A stretch of 18,277 nt of DNA, from positions 1 to 18,277 of the forward strand of contig JAVBTC010000113.1 of NCBI GenBank assembly GCA_031556405.1. The letters run 5' to 3'. Both the position numbers and the translations under genes were made by a program. Shown here piece after piece: positions 8,295 to 16,136 of the stretch (its first letter is position 1; the number at the start of each line of letters is the position of its first letter). The notes beneath the pieces are model-generated. The model did no database searches, was not told where the DNA came from, and saw only the letters and a program-made list of their open reading frames with translations. Source of the stretch: WQZF01 sp031556405. GTDB taxonomy: Bacteria; Pseudomonadota; Gammaproteobacteria; Burkholderiales; Rhodocyclaceae.

Positions 8295-9788
8295 ATGATC
8301 AACTCCTCTCTTTCCGACCTTTCCCAGGCACTTGCCGCCAGGCGCGTTTCCAGCGCCGAACTGACGCAGGAATTCCTGCGGCGGATTGCGCGCTTCAATC
8401 CCACGCTCAACGCCTTTATCACCGTCGACGAAGAAAAAAGCCTCGCCCAGGCGCATGCCGCCGACGAACGCATCGCCGCAGGAACGGCGGGGCCGCTCAC
8501 CGGCATTCCGGTGGCGCAAAAAGATCTCTTTTGCGCCAAGGGCTGGCTGACGACCTGCGGCTCGAAAATCCTGAGCAATTTCGTCAGCCCCTACGACGCC
8601 AACGTGGTCGAGCGGCTGAACGAAGCCGGCATGGTGAATCTGGGCAAGACCAACATGGACGAATTCGCGATGGGTTCGTCGAACGAAACCTCGTTCTACG
8701 GCCCGGTGTGCAACCCCTGGGATACCGGGCGCGTCGCCGGCGGTTCTTCCGGCGGCTCCGCGGCGGCAGTGGCCGCGCGCCTGGCGCCGGCGGCGACCGG
8801 CACCGATACCGGCGGTTCGATCCGGCAGCCGGCGGCGTTCAACGGACTATGCGGGCTGAAGCCCACCTACGGCGCGGTATCGCGCTGGGGCATGGTCGCC
8901 TTCGCCTCCTCGCTCGATCAGGCCGGGCCGATGGCGCGCTCGGCGCGGGATTGCGCTCTGCTGCTGAACACGATGGCCGGTTTCGATCCGCGCGATTCGA
9001 CCAGCATCGAACGGACACCGGAAGATTATTGCCGCGAACTCGACGCGCCGACAGCCGATCCGTCGCGGCCGCTCGCCGGTCTGAAGATCGGCCTGCCGCG
9101 CGAATTTTTCGACGACACCGCGCGCTGCGATCCTCAAGTCGCCGCCGCGGTAACGGCAGCCATCGAGGAATTCAGGCGACTGGGGGCGCAGACGGTCGAC
9201 GTGTCGCTGCCGAACATGCGCCACGGCATTTCCGCCTATTACGTCATCGCCCCCGCCGAAGCCAGTTCCAACCTTTCGCGCTTCGACGGCGTCCGCTACG
9301 GCTGGCGCGCGCCGGAGTATTCCAGCCTCGAGGACATGTACTGCAAGACCCGGGCGCAGGGTTTCGGCGCCGAGGTGAAACGGCGCGTGCTGATCGGCAC
9401 CTACGTCCTGTCGCACGGCTATTACGACGCCTACTATCTGCAGGCGCAGCGCATCCGCCGCCTGATCGCCGCCGACTTCGTCGCCGCCTTCGCGCAGTGC
9501 GACCTGCTGCTCGGCCCGACCACGCCCGGCACCGCGTTCGCGCTCGGCGAAAAAACCGCCGACCCGGTGCAGATGTACCTGACCGATATCTACACCATCG
9601 CCGTCAACCTCGCCGGTCTGCCGGGAATGTCGATTCCATGCGGTTTTGCGCAAACGGAAAACAAACCGTTGCCGGTCGGCCTGCAACTGATCGGAAATTA
9701 TTTCTCCGAGGCGCGGATGCTCAACGCCGCGCACCGCTACCAGCAGACAACGGACTGGCACGCGCGTGCGCCGGGCGGCATCGAATAA
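8295..9788 (+). CDS. gatA: Asp/Glu-tRNA amidotransferase subunit A
   Basis: GatA is the glutaminase subunit. It releases ammonia from glutamine and passes it to GatB to amidate Glu-tRNA(Gln) or Asp-tRNA(Asn). The 497-residue protein belongs to the amidase signature family, and its Ser-cisSer-Lys triad is visible. Lys76 lies in IPVAQK, the cis-Ser151 in GGSSGGS, and the nucleophile Ser175 in GTDTGGSIR; the 24-residue Ser-Ser spacing matches other amidases. The start at 8295 gives the standard N-terminus. Like gatC it lacks a clear Shine-Dalgarno sequence. The gap to gatB is 133 nt, unusually long inside this cluster, because a 74-bp AT-rich palindromic repeat lies in it. Confidence 0.96.
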   Translation: MINSSLSDLSQALAARRVSSAELTQEFLRRIARFNPTLNAFITVDEEKSLAQAHAADERIAAGTAGPLTGIPVAQKDLFCAKGWLTTCGSKILSNFVSPYDANVVERLNEAGMVNLGKTNMDEFAMGSSNETSFYGPVCNPWDTGRVAGGSSGGSAAAVAARLAPAATGTDTGGSIRQPAAFNGLCGLKPTYGAVSRWGMVAFASSLDQAGPMARSARDCALLLNTMAGFDPRDSTSIERTPEDYCRELDAPTADPSRPLAGLKIGLPREFFDDTARCDPQVAAAVTAAIEEFRRLGAQTVDVSLPNMRHGISAYYVIAPAEASSNLSRFDGVRYGWRAPEYSSLEDMYCKTRAQGFGAEVKRRVLIGTYVLSHGYYDAYYLQAQRIRRLIAADFVAAFAQCDLLLGPTTPGTAFALGEKTADPVQMYLTDIYTIAVNLAGLPGMSIPCGFAQTENKPLPVGLQLIGNYFSEARMLNAAHRYQQTTDWHARAPGGIE

Positions 9789-9806
9789 CCGGAGATGGAA
9801 CCGAAC

Positions 9807-9880
9807 ATTCTAAATTAATATATTAATTTTTACATATAACCAGCTACATATATCACATAAAATTTAATTAAATTTAGAAT
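9807..9880. repeat. 74-bp AT-rich palindromic repeat, copy 2
   Basis: The ends ATTCTAAATT (9807-9816) and AATTTAGAAT (9871-9880) are perfect 10-bp inverted repeats and the exact centre is AGCT. Only 10 of 74 bases are G or C, against GC-rich genes on both sides. It matches copy 1 (382-455) in length, ends and centre, with 53 of 74 identical positions by hand count. Both flanks carry AC next to the element, which could be a 2-bp target duplication or chance. It lies between gatA and gatB and could affect gatB expression, either as a hairpin or by supplying AT-rich promoter-like sequence. Confidence 0.6.
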
Positions 9881-9921
9881 ACGGTACCGATGGAAACACG
9901 GAACGAAGCGGATAAATAGAG

Positions 9922-11376
9922 ATGAAAGCAACGGATTGGGAAGTAGTGATCGGGATCGAGACGCACGCGCAACTGGCGACGCGCTCGAAGATTTTTTCCG
10001 GCGCGGCCAACGCCTTCGGCGCCGAACCGAACAGCCAGGCATGCGCCATCGACCTTGCGCTGCCCGGTGTACTGCCGGTACTGAACCGCGAGGCGGTCGC
10101 CTGCGCGATCCGCTTCGGACTCGCCGTCGAGGCGCACATCGCGCCGAAATCGGTCTTCGCGCGCAAGAATTATTTCTATCCCGACCTGCCCAAGGGCTAC
10201 CAGATCAGCCAGTTCGAACTGCCGGTCGTTTCCGGCGGCGGCATCACGATTTCGCTCGAGGACGGCGAGGAAAAACGGGTCCGCCTCACCCGTGCCCATC
10301 TCGAGGAAGATGCCGGCAAATCGCTGCATGAGGATTTTCACGGCAAAAGCGGCATCGATCTGAACCGAGCCGGCACGCCGCTGCTGGAAATCGTCACCGA
10401 GCCGGACATGCGCTCGGCAAAGGAAGCCGTCGCCTACGCCCGCGTGCTGCACGCGCTGGTACGCTGGATCGGCATCTGCGACGGCAACATGCAGGACGGA
10501 TCGTTCCGCTGCGATGCCAACGTTTCCGTGCGTCCGCGCGGACAGAAGGAATTCGGCACCCGGCGCGAAATCAAGAACCTCAACTCCTTCCGTTTCCTGC
10601 AGCAGGCGATCGAATACGAAGTCCGCTGGCAGATCGAAACGCTCGAAGACGGCGGCAGGATCCACCAGGCCACCGTGCTCTTCGACCCGGACAGTGGACA
10701 GACCCGCGCCATGCGCAGCAAGGAAGATGCGCACGATTACCGCTACTTCCCCGATCCCGACCTGCTGCCGCTGGCGATCGATGCCGACTGGATCGAACGA
10801 ATCCGCGCCGGAATGCCCGAACTGCCGGCACAACTGGCACATCGCTTCCAGAACGAATACGGCCTCTCGCCCTACGATTCCGGCATGCTGACGGCCAGCC
10901 GCGAAACGGCGCAGTATTTTCTCGATGCCGTCACCGCCGCGGGCGCCAACCTGGCCAAGCCCTGCGCCAACTGGATCATGGGCGAGATCGCCGCGCGTCT
11001 GAACCGCGAGGACAAAGAAATCGCCGAGGCGCCGTTGCGTCCGCAACAGTTGGCCGGACTGGTGACGCGGATCAGCGACGGAACCATCTCCAACAACATC
11101 GGGAAGAAAGTATTCGACGCGCTGTGGGGCGGCGAAGGCAAAAGCGCCGACGCGATCATCGAGGCGCAGGGCCTGAAGCAGGTCACCGATTCCGGCGCGA
11201 TCGAAGCGCTGATCGACACCGTGCTCGCCGCCAACGCCAAATCGGTCGAGGAGTTCCGTGCCGGCAAGGAAAAAGCCTTCAACGCACTGGTCGGGCAGGT
11301 GATGAAAGCCAGCAAGGGCCAGGCGAACCCGGCCCAGGTCAACGAGTTGCTGCGGAAAAAACTGGGCGCGCCGTGA
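9922..11376 (+). CDS. gatB: Asp/Glu-tRNA amidotransferase subunit B
   Basis: GatB binds the misacylated tRNA, activates the Glu or Asp carboxylate with ATP and transfers ammonia received from GatA. The 484-residue protein starts with the typical WEVVIGIETHAQL and contains the family signature around residues 145-161 (DLNRAGTPLLEIVTEPD). The DYRYFPDPDLLPL segment lies near residues 272-284. The C-terminal part is the helical tRNA-binding YqeY-like region, ending NELLRKKLG. Start 9922 is the first ATG giving the family N-terminus; only a weak purine-rich stretch precedes it. It completes gatCAB but is set apart from gatA by the palindromic repeat, so it may rely partly on its own promoter. Confidence 0.96.
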   Translation: MKATDWEVVIGIETHAQLATRSKIFSGAANAFGAEPNSQACAIDLALPGVLPVLNREAVACAIRFGLAVEAHIAPKSVFARKNYFYPDLPKGYQISQFELPVVSGGGITISLEDGEEKRVRLTRAHLEEDAGKSLHEDFHGKSGIDLNRAGTPLLEIVTEPDMRSAKEAVAYARVLHALVRWIGICDGNMQDGSFRCDANVSVRPRGQKEFGTRREIKNLNSFRFLQQAIEYEVRWQIETLEDGGRIHQATVLFDPDSGQTRAMRSKEDAHDYRYFPDPDLLPLAIDADWIERIRAGMPELPAQLAHRFQNEYGLSPYDSGMLTASRETAQYFLDAVTAAGANLAKPCANWIMGEIAARLNREDKEIAEAPLRPQQLAGLVTRISDGTISNNIGKKVFDALWGGEGKSADAIIEAQGLKQVTDSGAIEALIDTVLAANAKSVEEFRAGKEKAFNALVGQVMKASKGQANPAQVNELLRKKLGAP

Positions 11377-11412
11377 CTCGCGCCTCCGTGGCGGCGGCAA
11401 CGACGAAGGGCT

Positions 11413-11440
11413 TTGATTTTCCGCTGAAAAGGGATAGAAT
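11413..11440 (+). promoter_or_regulatory. Sigma70-like promoter for rplU-rpmA
   Basis: TTGATT (11413-11418) and TAGAAT (11435-11440) are separated by 16 nt and match the sigma70 consensus at 4 and 5 of 6 positions. They lie in the 112-nt gap between gatB and rplU, leaving a leader of roughly 40 nt. This separates ribosomal-protein transcription from gatCAB. Confidence 0.6.
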
Positions 11441-11488
11441 GCGCGGTTCTTCGTTTCACCCCCTTTGTTTCATTTCCTGGAGTCCAAC

Positions 11489-11800
11489 ATGTATGCGGTC
11501 GTAAAAACCGGAGGCAAGCAATATCGCGTCGTCGCCGGCGAAAAACTGAAAGTAGAACAGATACCGGCAGACGTTGGCGCTGAAATCATCCTCGATCAGG
11601 TGCTGATGGTCGGCGCCGGCGAGTCGGTGAAAGTCGGCGCCCCGCTGGTGGCGGGAGCGTCGGTCAAGGCCACGGTGCTGGCTCAGGGCCGGCACGACAA
11701 GATCAAGATTTTCAAAATGCGCCGGCGCAAGCACTATCAGAAGCATCAGGGGCATCGTCAGAATTACACCGAGCTGCGTATCGACACGATCAACGTGTAA
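11489..11800 (+). CDS. rplU: 50S ribosomal protein L21
   Basis: L21 is a small 23S rRNA-binding protein of the large subunit. The start at 11489 gives 103 residues, the standard size, and the canonical beginning MYAVVKTGGKQYRV. A GGAG (11479-11482) sits at proper distance, which decides this start over an upstream in-frame alternative at 11465. The basic patch KMRRRKHYQKHQGHRQ near residues 76-91 is the typical rRNA-binding segment. It is followed 39 nt later by rpmA, the usual L21-L27 pair. Confidence 0.97.
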   Translation: MYAVVKTGGKQYRVVAGEKLKVEQIPADVGAEIILDQVLMVGAGESVKVGAPLVAGASVKATVLAQGRHDKIKIFKMRRRKHYQKHQGHRQNYTELRIDTINV

Positions 11801-11839
11801 TCGATTCGTCAGCGACGGCAGAAAGCAAGGAGTCAACAC

Positions 11840-12100
11840 ATGGCACACAAAAAAGCGGGCGGCAGTTCCCGGAACGGTCGCGATTCAGAAGCGAAACGCC
11901 TCGGCGTCAAGCGTTACGGCGGCCAGCAGGTGCTGGCGGGCAACATCCTCGTGCGTCAGCGCGGCACCGAATTTCACCCCGGTGAAAATGTCGGCATCGG
12001 CAAGGATCACACCCTGTTTGCATTGATCGACGGCAAGGTGCAGTTCGCCATCAAGGGCGCGAAGAAGCGCCGTACGGTGAGCATCGTCGCCGCAGCGTAA
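11840..12100 (+). CDS. rpmA: 50S ribosomal protein L27
   Basis: L27 reaches the peptidyl-transferase centre with its flexible N-terminus and supports tRNA placement. The 86-residue protein begins MAHKKAGGSSRNGRDSE, the classic proteobacterial L27 start, with no Firmicute-type cleaved leader. A strong AAGGAG (11827-11832) precedes the ATG. It is co-transcribed with rplU and followed by a hairpin terminator before obgE, so L21/L27 can be made in excess of ObgE. Confidence 0.97.
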   Translation: MAHKKAGGSSRNGRDSEAKRLGVKRYGGQQVLAGNILVRQRGTEFHPGENVGIGKDHTLFALIDGKVQFAIKGAKKRRTVSIVAAA

Positions 12101-12126
12101 CAACGCAGACCGGCCGGTTCGTTGCC

Positions 12127-12160
12127 AAAAGCCCTGTCCTTGCGATGGGGCTTTTTTGTT
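12127..12160 (+). terminator. Intrinsic terminator between rpmA and obgE
   Basis: AAAAGCCC (12127-12134) and GGGCTTTT (12148-12155) pair perfectly over 8 bp around a 13-nt loop and run into TTGTTTT. It lies 26 nt after the rpmA stop and about 50 nt before obgE. It probably attenuates rather than fully blocks read-through, unless obgE has its own promoter downstream of it, where I see none. Confidence 0.65.
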
Positions 12161-12210
12161 TTCCATTCGCTATAACCCGCTTCCCCCTCTGTTCCCCTTC
12201 CGAGTTCAAA

Positions 12211-13356
12211 ATGAAATTCATCGACGAGGCGCGCATCCACATTGCCGCCGGTGACGGCGGCAACGGCATCGCCTCGTTCCGGCGCGAAAAATTCGTCCCC
12301 CGCGGCGGCCCCGACGGCGGTGACGGCGGACGCGGCGGCAGTATCTTCGCGGTGGCCGACCGCAACATCAATACCCTGATCGACTACCGTTACACGCGCA
12401 AGTTTCTTGCACAACGCGGCGAAAACGGCGGCAACAAGGACTGCTACGGCAGGAGCGGCGAAGACATCACGCTGCGCATGCCGGTTGGAACGGTGATCAC
12501 CGAACTGGAAACCGGCCGGCTCATCGCCGACCTCGACACCGACGGCAAAAAAGTCCTGATAGCCCAGGGTGGGCGCGGCGGCCTGGGCAACATCCATTTC
12601 AAATCGAGCACCAACCGCGCTCCGCGCCAATGTACGCCGGGCACGCCGGGCGAGATGCTGGATCTGCAACTTGAACTGCGCGTGCTTGCCGACGTCGGCC
12701 TTCTGGGACTGCCGAACGCGGGGAAAAGCACTTTCATCCGCGCCATCTCCGCCGCACGTCCGAAAGTGGCCGACTATCCCTTCACCACGCTGCATCCGAA
12801 TCTCGGCGTCGTGCGCGTCGACGAAAATCAGAGCTTCGTCGTCGCCGATGTACCCGGCCTGATCGAGGGCGCCGCCTCCGGTGCCGGGCTGGGCATTCGT
12901 TTTTTGAAGCATCTGGCACGTACGCGCCTCCTGCTGCATCTCGTCGACCTGGCGCCGTTCGATCCCGACGCCGACCCGGTACGCGACGCGCATGCGATCG
13001 TTGCCGAATTGAGACAATACAGCCCGGAACTGGCGGACAAACCGCGCTGGCTGGTGCTGAACAAACTCGATCTGATCCCGGAGGAAGATCGTGCAGCGCG
13101 CGTCGAAGCGTTCCTTGCCGCCTATGCGGCGAGCGCCGCGCCGGACGAAGAAAATCCGCCTGCCTGTTTCGCCGTGGCCGCAATCAGCGGCGACGGCTGC
13201 AAGCCTCTGGTTCAGGCGGTTTATCGCACCCTGGCCGAATTGCCGCCACCGCTGCCATTGCAGTTGCCTCGCGGAGAACGCGTGAGTGAACGGGAAGACG
13301 AAATGGCAGAAAATACGGAAGAAGAATCCGGAAAAGAAATGGGGGAAACACAATGA
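12211..13356 (+). CDS. obgE: Obg family GTPase (ObgE/CgtA)
   Basis: ObgE is an essential GTPase that binds the 50S subunit and links ribosome assembly to growth and stress. The start at 12211 gives 381 residues and the conserved MKFIDEARIHIAAGDGGNG. A longer in-frame start at 12145 lies inside the terminator hairpin and is rejected. The glycine-rich Obg fold spans about residues 1-158. The GTPase domain has G1 GLPNAGKST (166-174), the switch I region FTTLHPNLG (191-199), G3 DVPG (213-216) and G4 NKLD (284-287). The C-terminal tail after about residue 355 is acidic and disordered, as in other proteobacterial Obg proteins. Its stop overlaps the proB start as ATGA. Confidence 0.96.
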   Translation: MKFIDEARIHIAAGDGGNGIASFRREKFVPRGGPDGGDGGRGGSIFAVADRNINTLIDYRYTRKFLAQRGENGGNKDCYGRSGEDITLRMPVGTVITELETGRLIADLDTDGKKVLIAQGGRGGLGNIHFKSSTNRAPRQCTPGTPGEMLDLQLELRVLADVGLLGLPNAGKSTFIRAISAARPKVADYPFTTLHPNLGVVRVDENQSFVVADVPGLIEGAASGAGLGIRFLKHLARTRLLLHLVDLAPFDPDADPVRDAHAIVAELRQYSPELADKPRWLVLNKLDLIPEEDRAARVEAFLAAYAASAAPDEENPPACFAVAAISGDGCKPLVQAVYRTLAELPPPLPLQLPRGERVSEREDEMAENTEEESGKEMGETQ

Positions 13357-14480
13357 GCCATCGCCAGCAGGCGCTTGCCGGCGCGCGCCGCATCGTGGTC
13401 AAGGTCGGTTCGTCGCTCGTCACCGACAACGGCATGGGTCTCGACCTCAAAGCCATCGGCGACTGGGCGCGCCAGATCGCGGCCTTGCGCGCGCAGGGCC
13501 GTGAAGTCATTCTCGTTTCTTCCGGCGCGATTGCCTGCGGCATGCAACGGCTGGGCTGGAAGAAACGCCCGCATGCGGTGCACGAACTGCAGGCCGCCGC
13601 CGCGATCGGCCAGATGGGGCTGGCCCAGGTCTACGAGGGCGCCTTCGCCCGACACGGTCTGACCTGCGCCCAGGTGCTGCTCACGCACGACGACCTGGCC
13701 GACCGCAAGCGCTATCTCAACGCCCGTTCGACGCTCACCACGCTGCTCGAACTGGGCGTGGTACCGATCATCAACGAGAACGACACCGTCGTCACCGACG
13801 AAATCAAGTTCGGCGACAACGATACGCTTGGCGCGCTGGTGGCCAATCTCACCGTTGCCGACGCGCTTTTCATTCTCACCGACCAGCCCGGCCTCTTCAG
13901 CGCCGACCCACGCAAGGATCCGAACGCCACGCTGATCGACGAAGGACAGGCCGGCGACCTGGCGCTGGAAAAAATGGCCGGCGGCGCCGGCAGCGCCATC
14001 GGTCGTGGCGGCATGATCACCAAAGTAACCGCGGCGCGGCGCGCGGCACGCAGCGGCGCGCATACGGCGATCGCCAGCGGCCGCGAACCCGATGCGATTC
14101 TGCGCCTGGCCGCCGGCGAAACGCTGGGCACGTTGCTTGTCGCGCACAAGCAGCCGCTGGCCGCGCGCAAACAATGGCTCGCCGATCACTTGCAACTGGC
14201 CGGCGCGGTACTGCTCGATGAAGGTGCGGTGAAAGCCTTGCGGCAAGGAAAAAGTCTTTTGCCGGTCGGCGTCATCGAAATACGCGGCGAATTCGAACGC
14301 GGCGCGGCGATTGCCTGTCTGTCGCCTCAGGGCGAAGAACTCGCGCGCGGCCTAAGCAATTACGCGAGCGTCGAAGCGCGGCGGATTGCCCGCCATACGA
14401 GCTCCGATATCGAAAAAATTCTGGGCTATGTCGATGAACCGGAATTGATTCACCGCGACAATCTGATTCTGCTTGGCTGA
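13353..14480 (+). CDS. proB: Glutamate 5-kinase
   Basis: ProB phosphorylates glutamate with ATP, the first and feedback-regulated step of proline synthesis. The 375-residue protein has an amino-acid-kinase domain: VVKVGSS near residue 15, SSGAIACGM at 56-64, INENDTV at 140-146, FGDNDTLGALVA at 153-164, and GRGGMITK at 217-224. A C-terminal PUA domain follows (about 280-370), as in E. coli ProB. Its ATG overlaps the obgE stop (ATGA, 13353-13356), so the two genes are translationally coupled. That pairing is common in betaproteobacteria even though the functions are unrelated. No proA is next to it in this window. Confidence 0.96.
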   Translation: MSHRQQALAGARRIVVKVGSSLVTDNGMGLDLKAIGDWARQIAALRAQGREVILVSSGAIACGMQRLGWKKRPHAVHELQAAAAIGQMGLAQVYEGAFARHGLTCAQVLLTHDDLADRKRYLNARSTLTTLLELGVVPIINENDTVVTDEIKFGDNDTLGALVANLTVADALFILTDQPGLFSADPRKDPNATLIDEGQAGDLALEKMAGGAGSAIGRGGMITKVTAARRAARSGAHTAIASGREPDAILRLAAGETLGTLLVAHKQPLAARKQWLADHLQLAGAVLLDEGAVKALRQGKSLLPVGVIEIRGEFERGAAIACLSPQGEELARGLSNYASVEARRIARHTSSDIEKILGYVDEPELIHRDNLILLG

Positions 14481-14520
14481 GACTGATTTTCTCTCGAAAA
14501 TACCTGCATGCCGAATATGC

Positions 14521-14551
14521 AAAGGGCGCGGAAAATTCTCCCGCACCCTTT
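14521..14551. terminator. Hairpin between convergent proB and the secreted-protein gene
   Basis: AAAGGGCGCGG (14521-14531) pairs with CCGCACCCTTT (14541-14551) over 10 bp with one C/A mismatch and a 9-nt loop. It lies 40 nt after the proB stop and about 22 nt beyond the stop of the minus-strand gene. It is well placed to separate the two convergent genes. The T-tract is poor on both strands, so its efficiency is uncertain. Confidence 0.5.
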
Positions 14552-14573
14552 CATATACATCTCTCCGCGAGAT

Positions 14574-15599
14574 CTATAGCCCCAACGTAAAGAACCCGCA
14601 ATAGCGTCTGTTCATCACCATATCGTCCACCGTGCTGCCAATACCCAGATAAAGCTCGGTATCGCGCGGTAGCCCGAGAACACTGAGACGGGACAGGAAG
14701 GGCAGTTTTATTTGTCCATCGCCGGCGGCGCTATAAAATGGCGTGAACTGCCCATCGAACGGCAGCCAGGCACGGTTGGGATTAAGCTGGAACCAAGCAT
14801 CCGGCGAGCCCGGCACTCTGGCCAACAGAAAAACCTGCTGGCCGCTGGCAAGCGCCAACGTTCCGGTCAGACTCAATGCGCTGTAAATACCATCGATTTC
14901 CAGCAAGGTTGCAGGACATGCGAGCGTACCATCGCCGACTGCGTAACTGCTGCGCGGCGGCGTCAACGCATCGGCGGCACAGCCCACGGACGGCCGCGGC
15001 GAAACGATCCATGCGGGCGCGTCTACCGTTCCGGATTCAACGACGACACGCGTATCGGTGCAAACAGCGTCGACACTGGCACGAATCGAAATGCCGGTAC
15101 TCGCGGCAGTGACGAGATCGCCGTTTCTGGCCACAAGCAACGTCGCCGACGGAGAATTGTTTATTTCAATCCGCGCCTCGCCATGATCAAGCAATAGGCC
15201 ACGCTCGGTGCGGTATTCATTTTCAATGCCGAAAATGACTTCGAAACACGTATTGGTTCGTAACGAAGTGAGCGCAAGAACGTCATTGGCAATGATTACC
15301 CGCGCCGTCCCCGCGTCAGGTAAACAAAAGGAAAATGAAGTACTCTTTCCCGCATCCTGGGGGATGGTGTAAATACAGCCTGCAACAAGCGTGGCACCGT
15401 TCTTCACATACGTGTCGCAATCGGCCATCGGTAAAAGCGCGGCAGAATACGGTGCATGCAAAGGGGCCTCGGCCCGTACGTTCTGTAACCCGGACAGAAA
15501 ACCGAAAAAACAGAGAATCGCAAAACACAAGGTCAGAAAAACATTGCTCCGTCGATATCCTCGGAATACGGACACAAAATTAATGGCATTCGGATTCAT
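14574..15599 (-). CDS. Secreted protein of unknown function, eight cysteines
   Basis: I do not recognise a named family. The start at 15599 (ATG, preceded by GGGGGTAAG) gives 341 residues with a clear Sec signal peptide. It has basic residues RGYRR near 14-18, a hydrophobic core at about 20-38, and likely cleavage after VRA near residue 43. The mature protein has eight cysteines spread along its length, which fits four disulfides in the periplasm or outside the cell. Its middle (LLVARNGDLVTAASTG, VVVESGTVDAPAW) looks beta-rich. Its end (FLLARVPGSPDAWFQLNP, then YLGIGSTVDDMVMNRRY) resembles a C-terminal module I associate with uncharacterised betaproteobacterial exported proteins. That link is from memory. 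It is convergent with proB and divergent from the kinase gene. A longer frame to 15722 would bury the signal peptide, so I rejected it. Confidence 0.75.
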   Translation of the reverse strand: MNPNAINFVSVFRGYRRSNVFLTLCFAILCFFGFLSGLQNVRAEAPLHAPYSAALLPMADCDTYVKNGATLVAGCIYTIPQDAGKSTSFSFCLPDAGTARVIIANDVLALTSLRTNTCFEVIFGIENEYRTERGLLLDHGEARIEINNSPSATLLVARNGDLVTAASTGISIRASVDAVCTDTRVVVESGTVDAPAWIVSPRPSVGCAADALTPPRSSYAVGDGTLACPATLLEIDGIYSALSLTGTLALASGQQVFLLARVPGSPDAWFQLNPNRAWLPFDGQFTPFYSAAGDGQIKLPFLSRLSVLGLPRDTELYLGIGSTVDDMVMNRRYCGFFTLGL

Positions 15600-16136
15600 A
15601 GTCTTACCCCCATTCAACGATGAACTATTTGAAGACGTCGAGAACAACGCCACAAAATACGTCAGTGAACGGAAAAAAATACATCTCGGCGCTGAATATT
15701 TCCACTCACACGGAATGGTCATTTTATAACGACAGAATGAAAAATGCCAGAGAGGTTACAGAACTGCGTAAGAAAGGAAAATTTGGATTCATGTTGATCA
15801 GAAGGGTAATGCCGCGCTCTCAAACCGGGGTTGTAAATTTGCCACGGATGAATCCTGATCGCTGGAAGGCCCGCGATTCCAAGAAAAAGAACGAACCGGA
15901 CACGTCCGTGCGAACGGAATGGCGGTAAAGTGTATCTTCGTGCTGCTCACCGGACAGCACCTGAAAGTACTCTACTTTCATTGATGCAAAAAATTTGGGG
16001 GATCGAACCTACGTACGCGCTTTATTGCCATACCGTTGACATCCATAACGGATCATGCCGGTCGAAAGAATTACAAAAATGCCGCAAAAAATGCAAGAAT
16101 ACTATCCTACGCATCCCCAAGCTAATTCAGCGTCTG
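15600..16136. other. 537-bp divergent intergenic region
   Basis: This gap separates the secreted-protein gene from the sensor kinase and should hold promoters for both. It contains the perfect 19-bp dyad at 15962-15980. It also has a consensus TTGACA at 16036-16041 without a recognisable -10 box. An in-frame upstream extension of the kinase (from 15930) is cysteine- and lysine-rich and unlike any sensor domain. A plus-strand frame at 15620-15928 is present but not convincing as a gene. Confidence 0.5.
15962..15980. promoter_or_regulatory. Perfect 8-bp inverted repeat, possible operator
   Basis: TGAAAGTA (15962-15969), CTC spacer, TACTTTCA (15973-15980) is a perfect dyad of 19 bp. It is the size expected for a dimeric regulator site and lies upstream of the sensor kinase. 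No T-tract follows, so it is not a terminator. It is about 157 bp before the preferred kinase start, or about 7 bp before an alternative ATG at 15987, which would place it in the leader. The binding protein is unknown. Confidence 0.4.

Noticed and set aside
9874..11400. 508-codon open frame antisense to gatB
   Set aside because: Same strand-shadow effect; gatB on the plus strand has all family motifs.
15723..15728. TATAAA on the minus strand as -10 box for the secreted-protein gene
   Set aside because: No -35 box at suitable spacing; a single AT-rich hexamer in this region is weak evidence.
15620..15928. Plus-strand open frame of 102 codons between the secreted-protein gene and the kinase
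   Set aside because: No ribosome binding site, no recognisable domain, Lys/Arg-rich low-information sequence. It ends just before the kinase frame and looks like chance in a less GC-rich region.
16036..16041. Perfect TTGACA as a kinase promoter -35 box
   Set aside because: No acceptable -10 box at 15-19 nt spacing, so a promoter cannot be supported from sequence.
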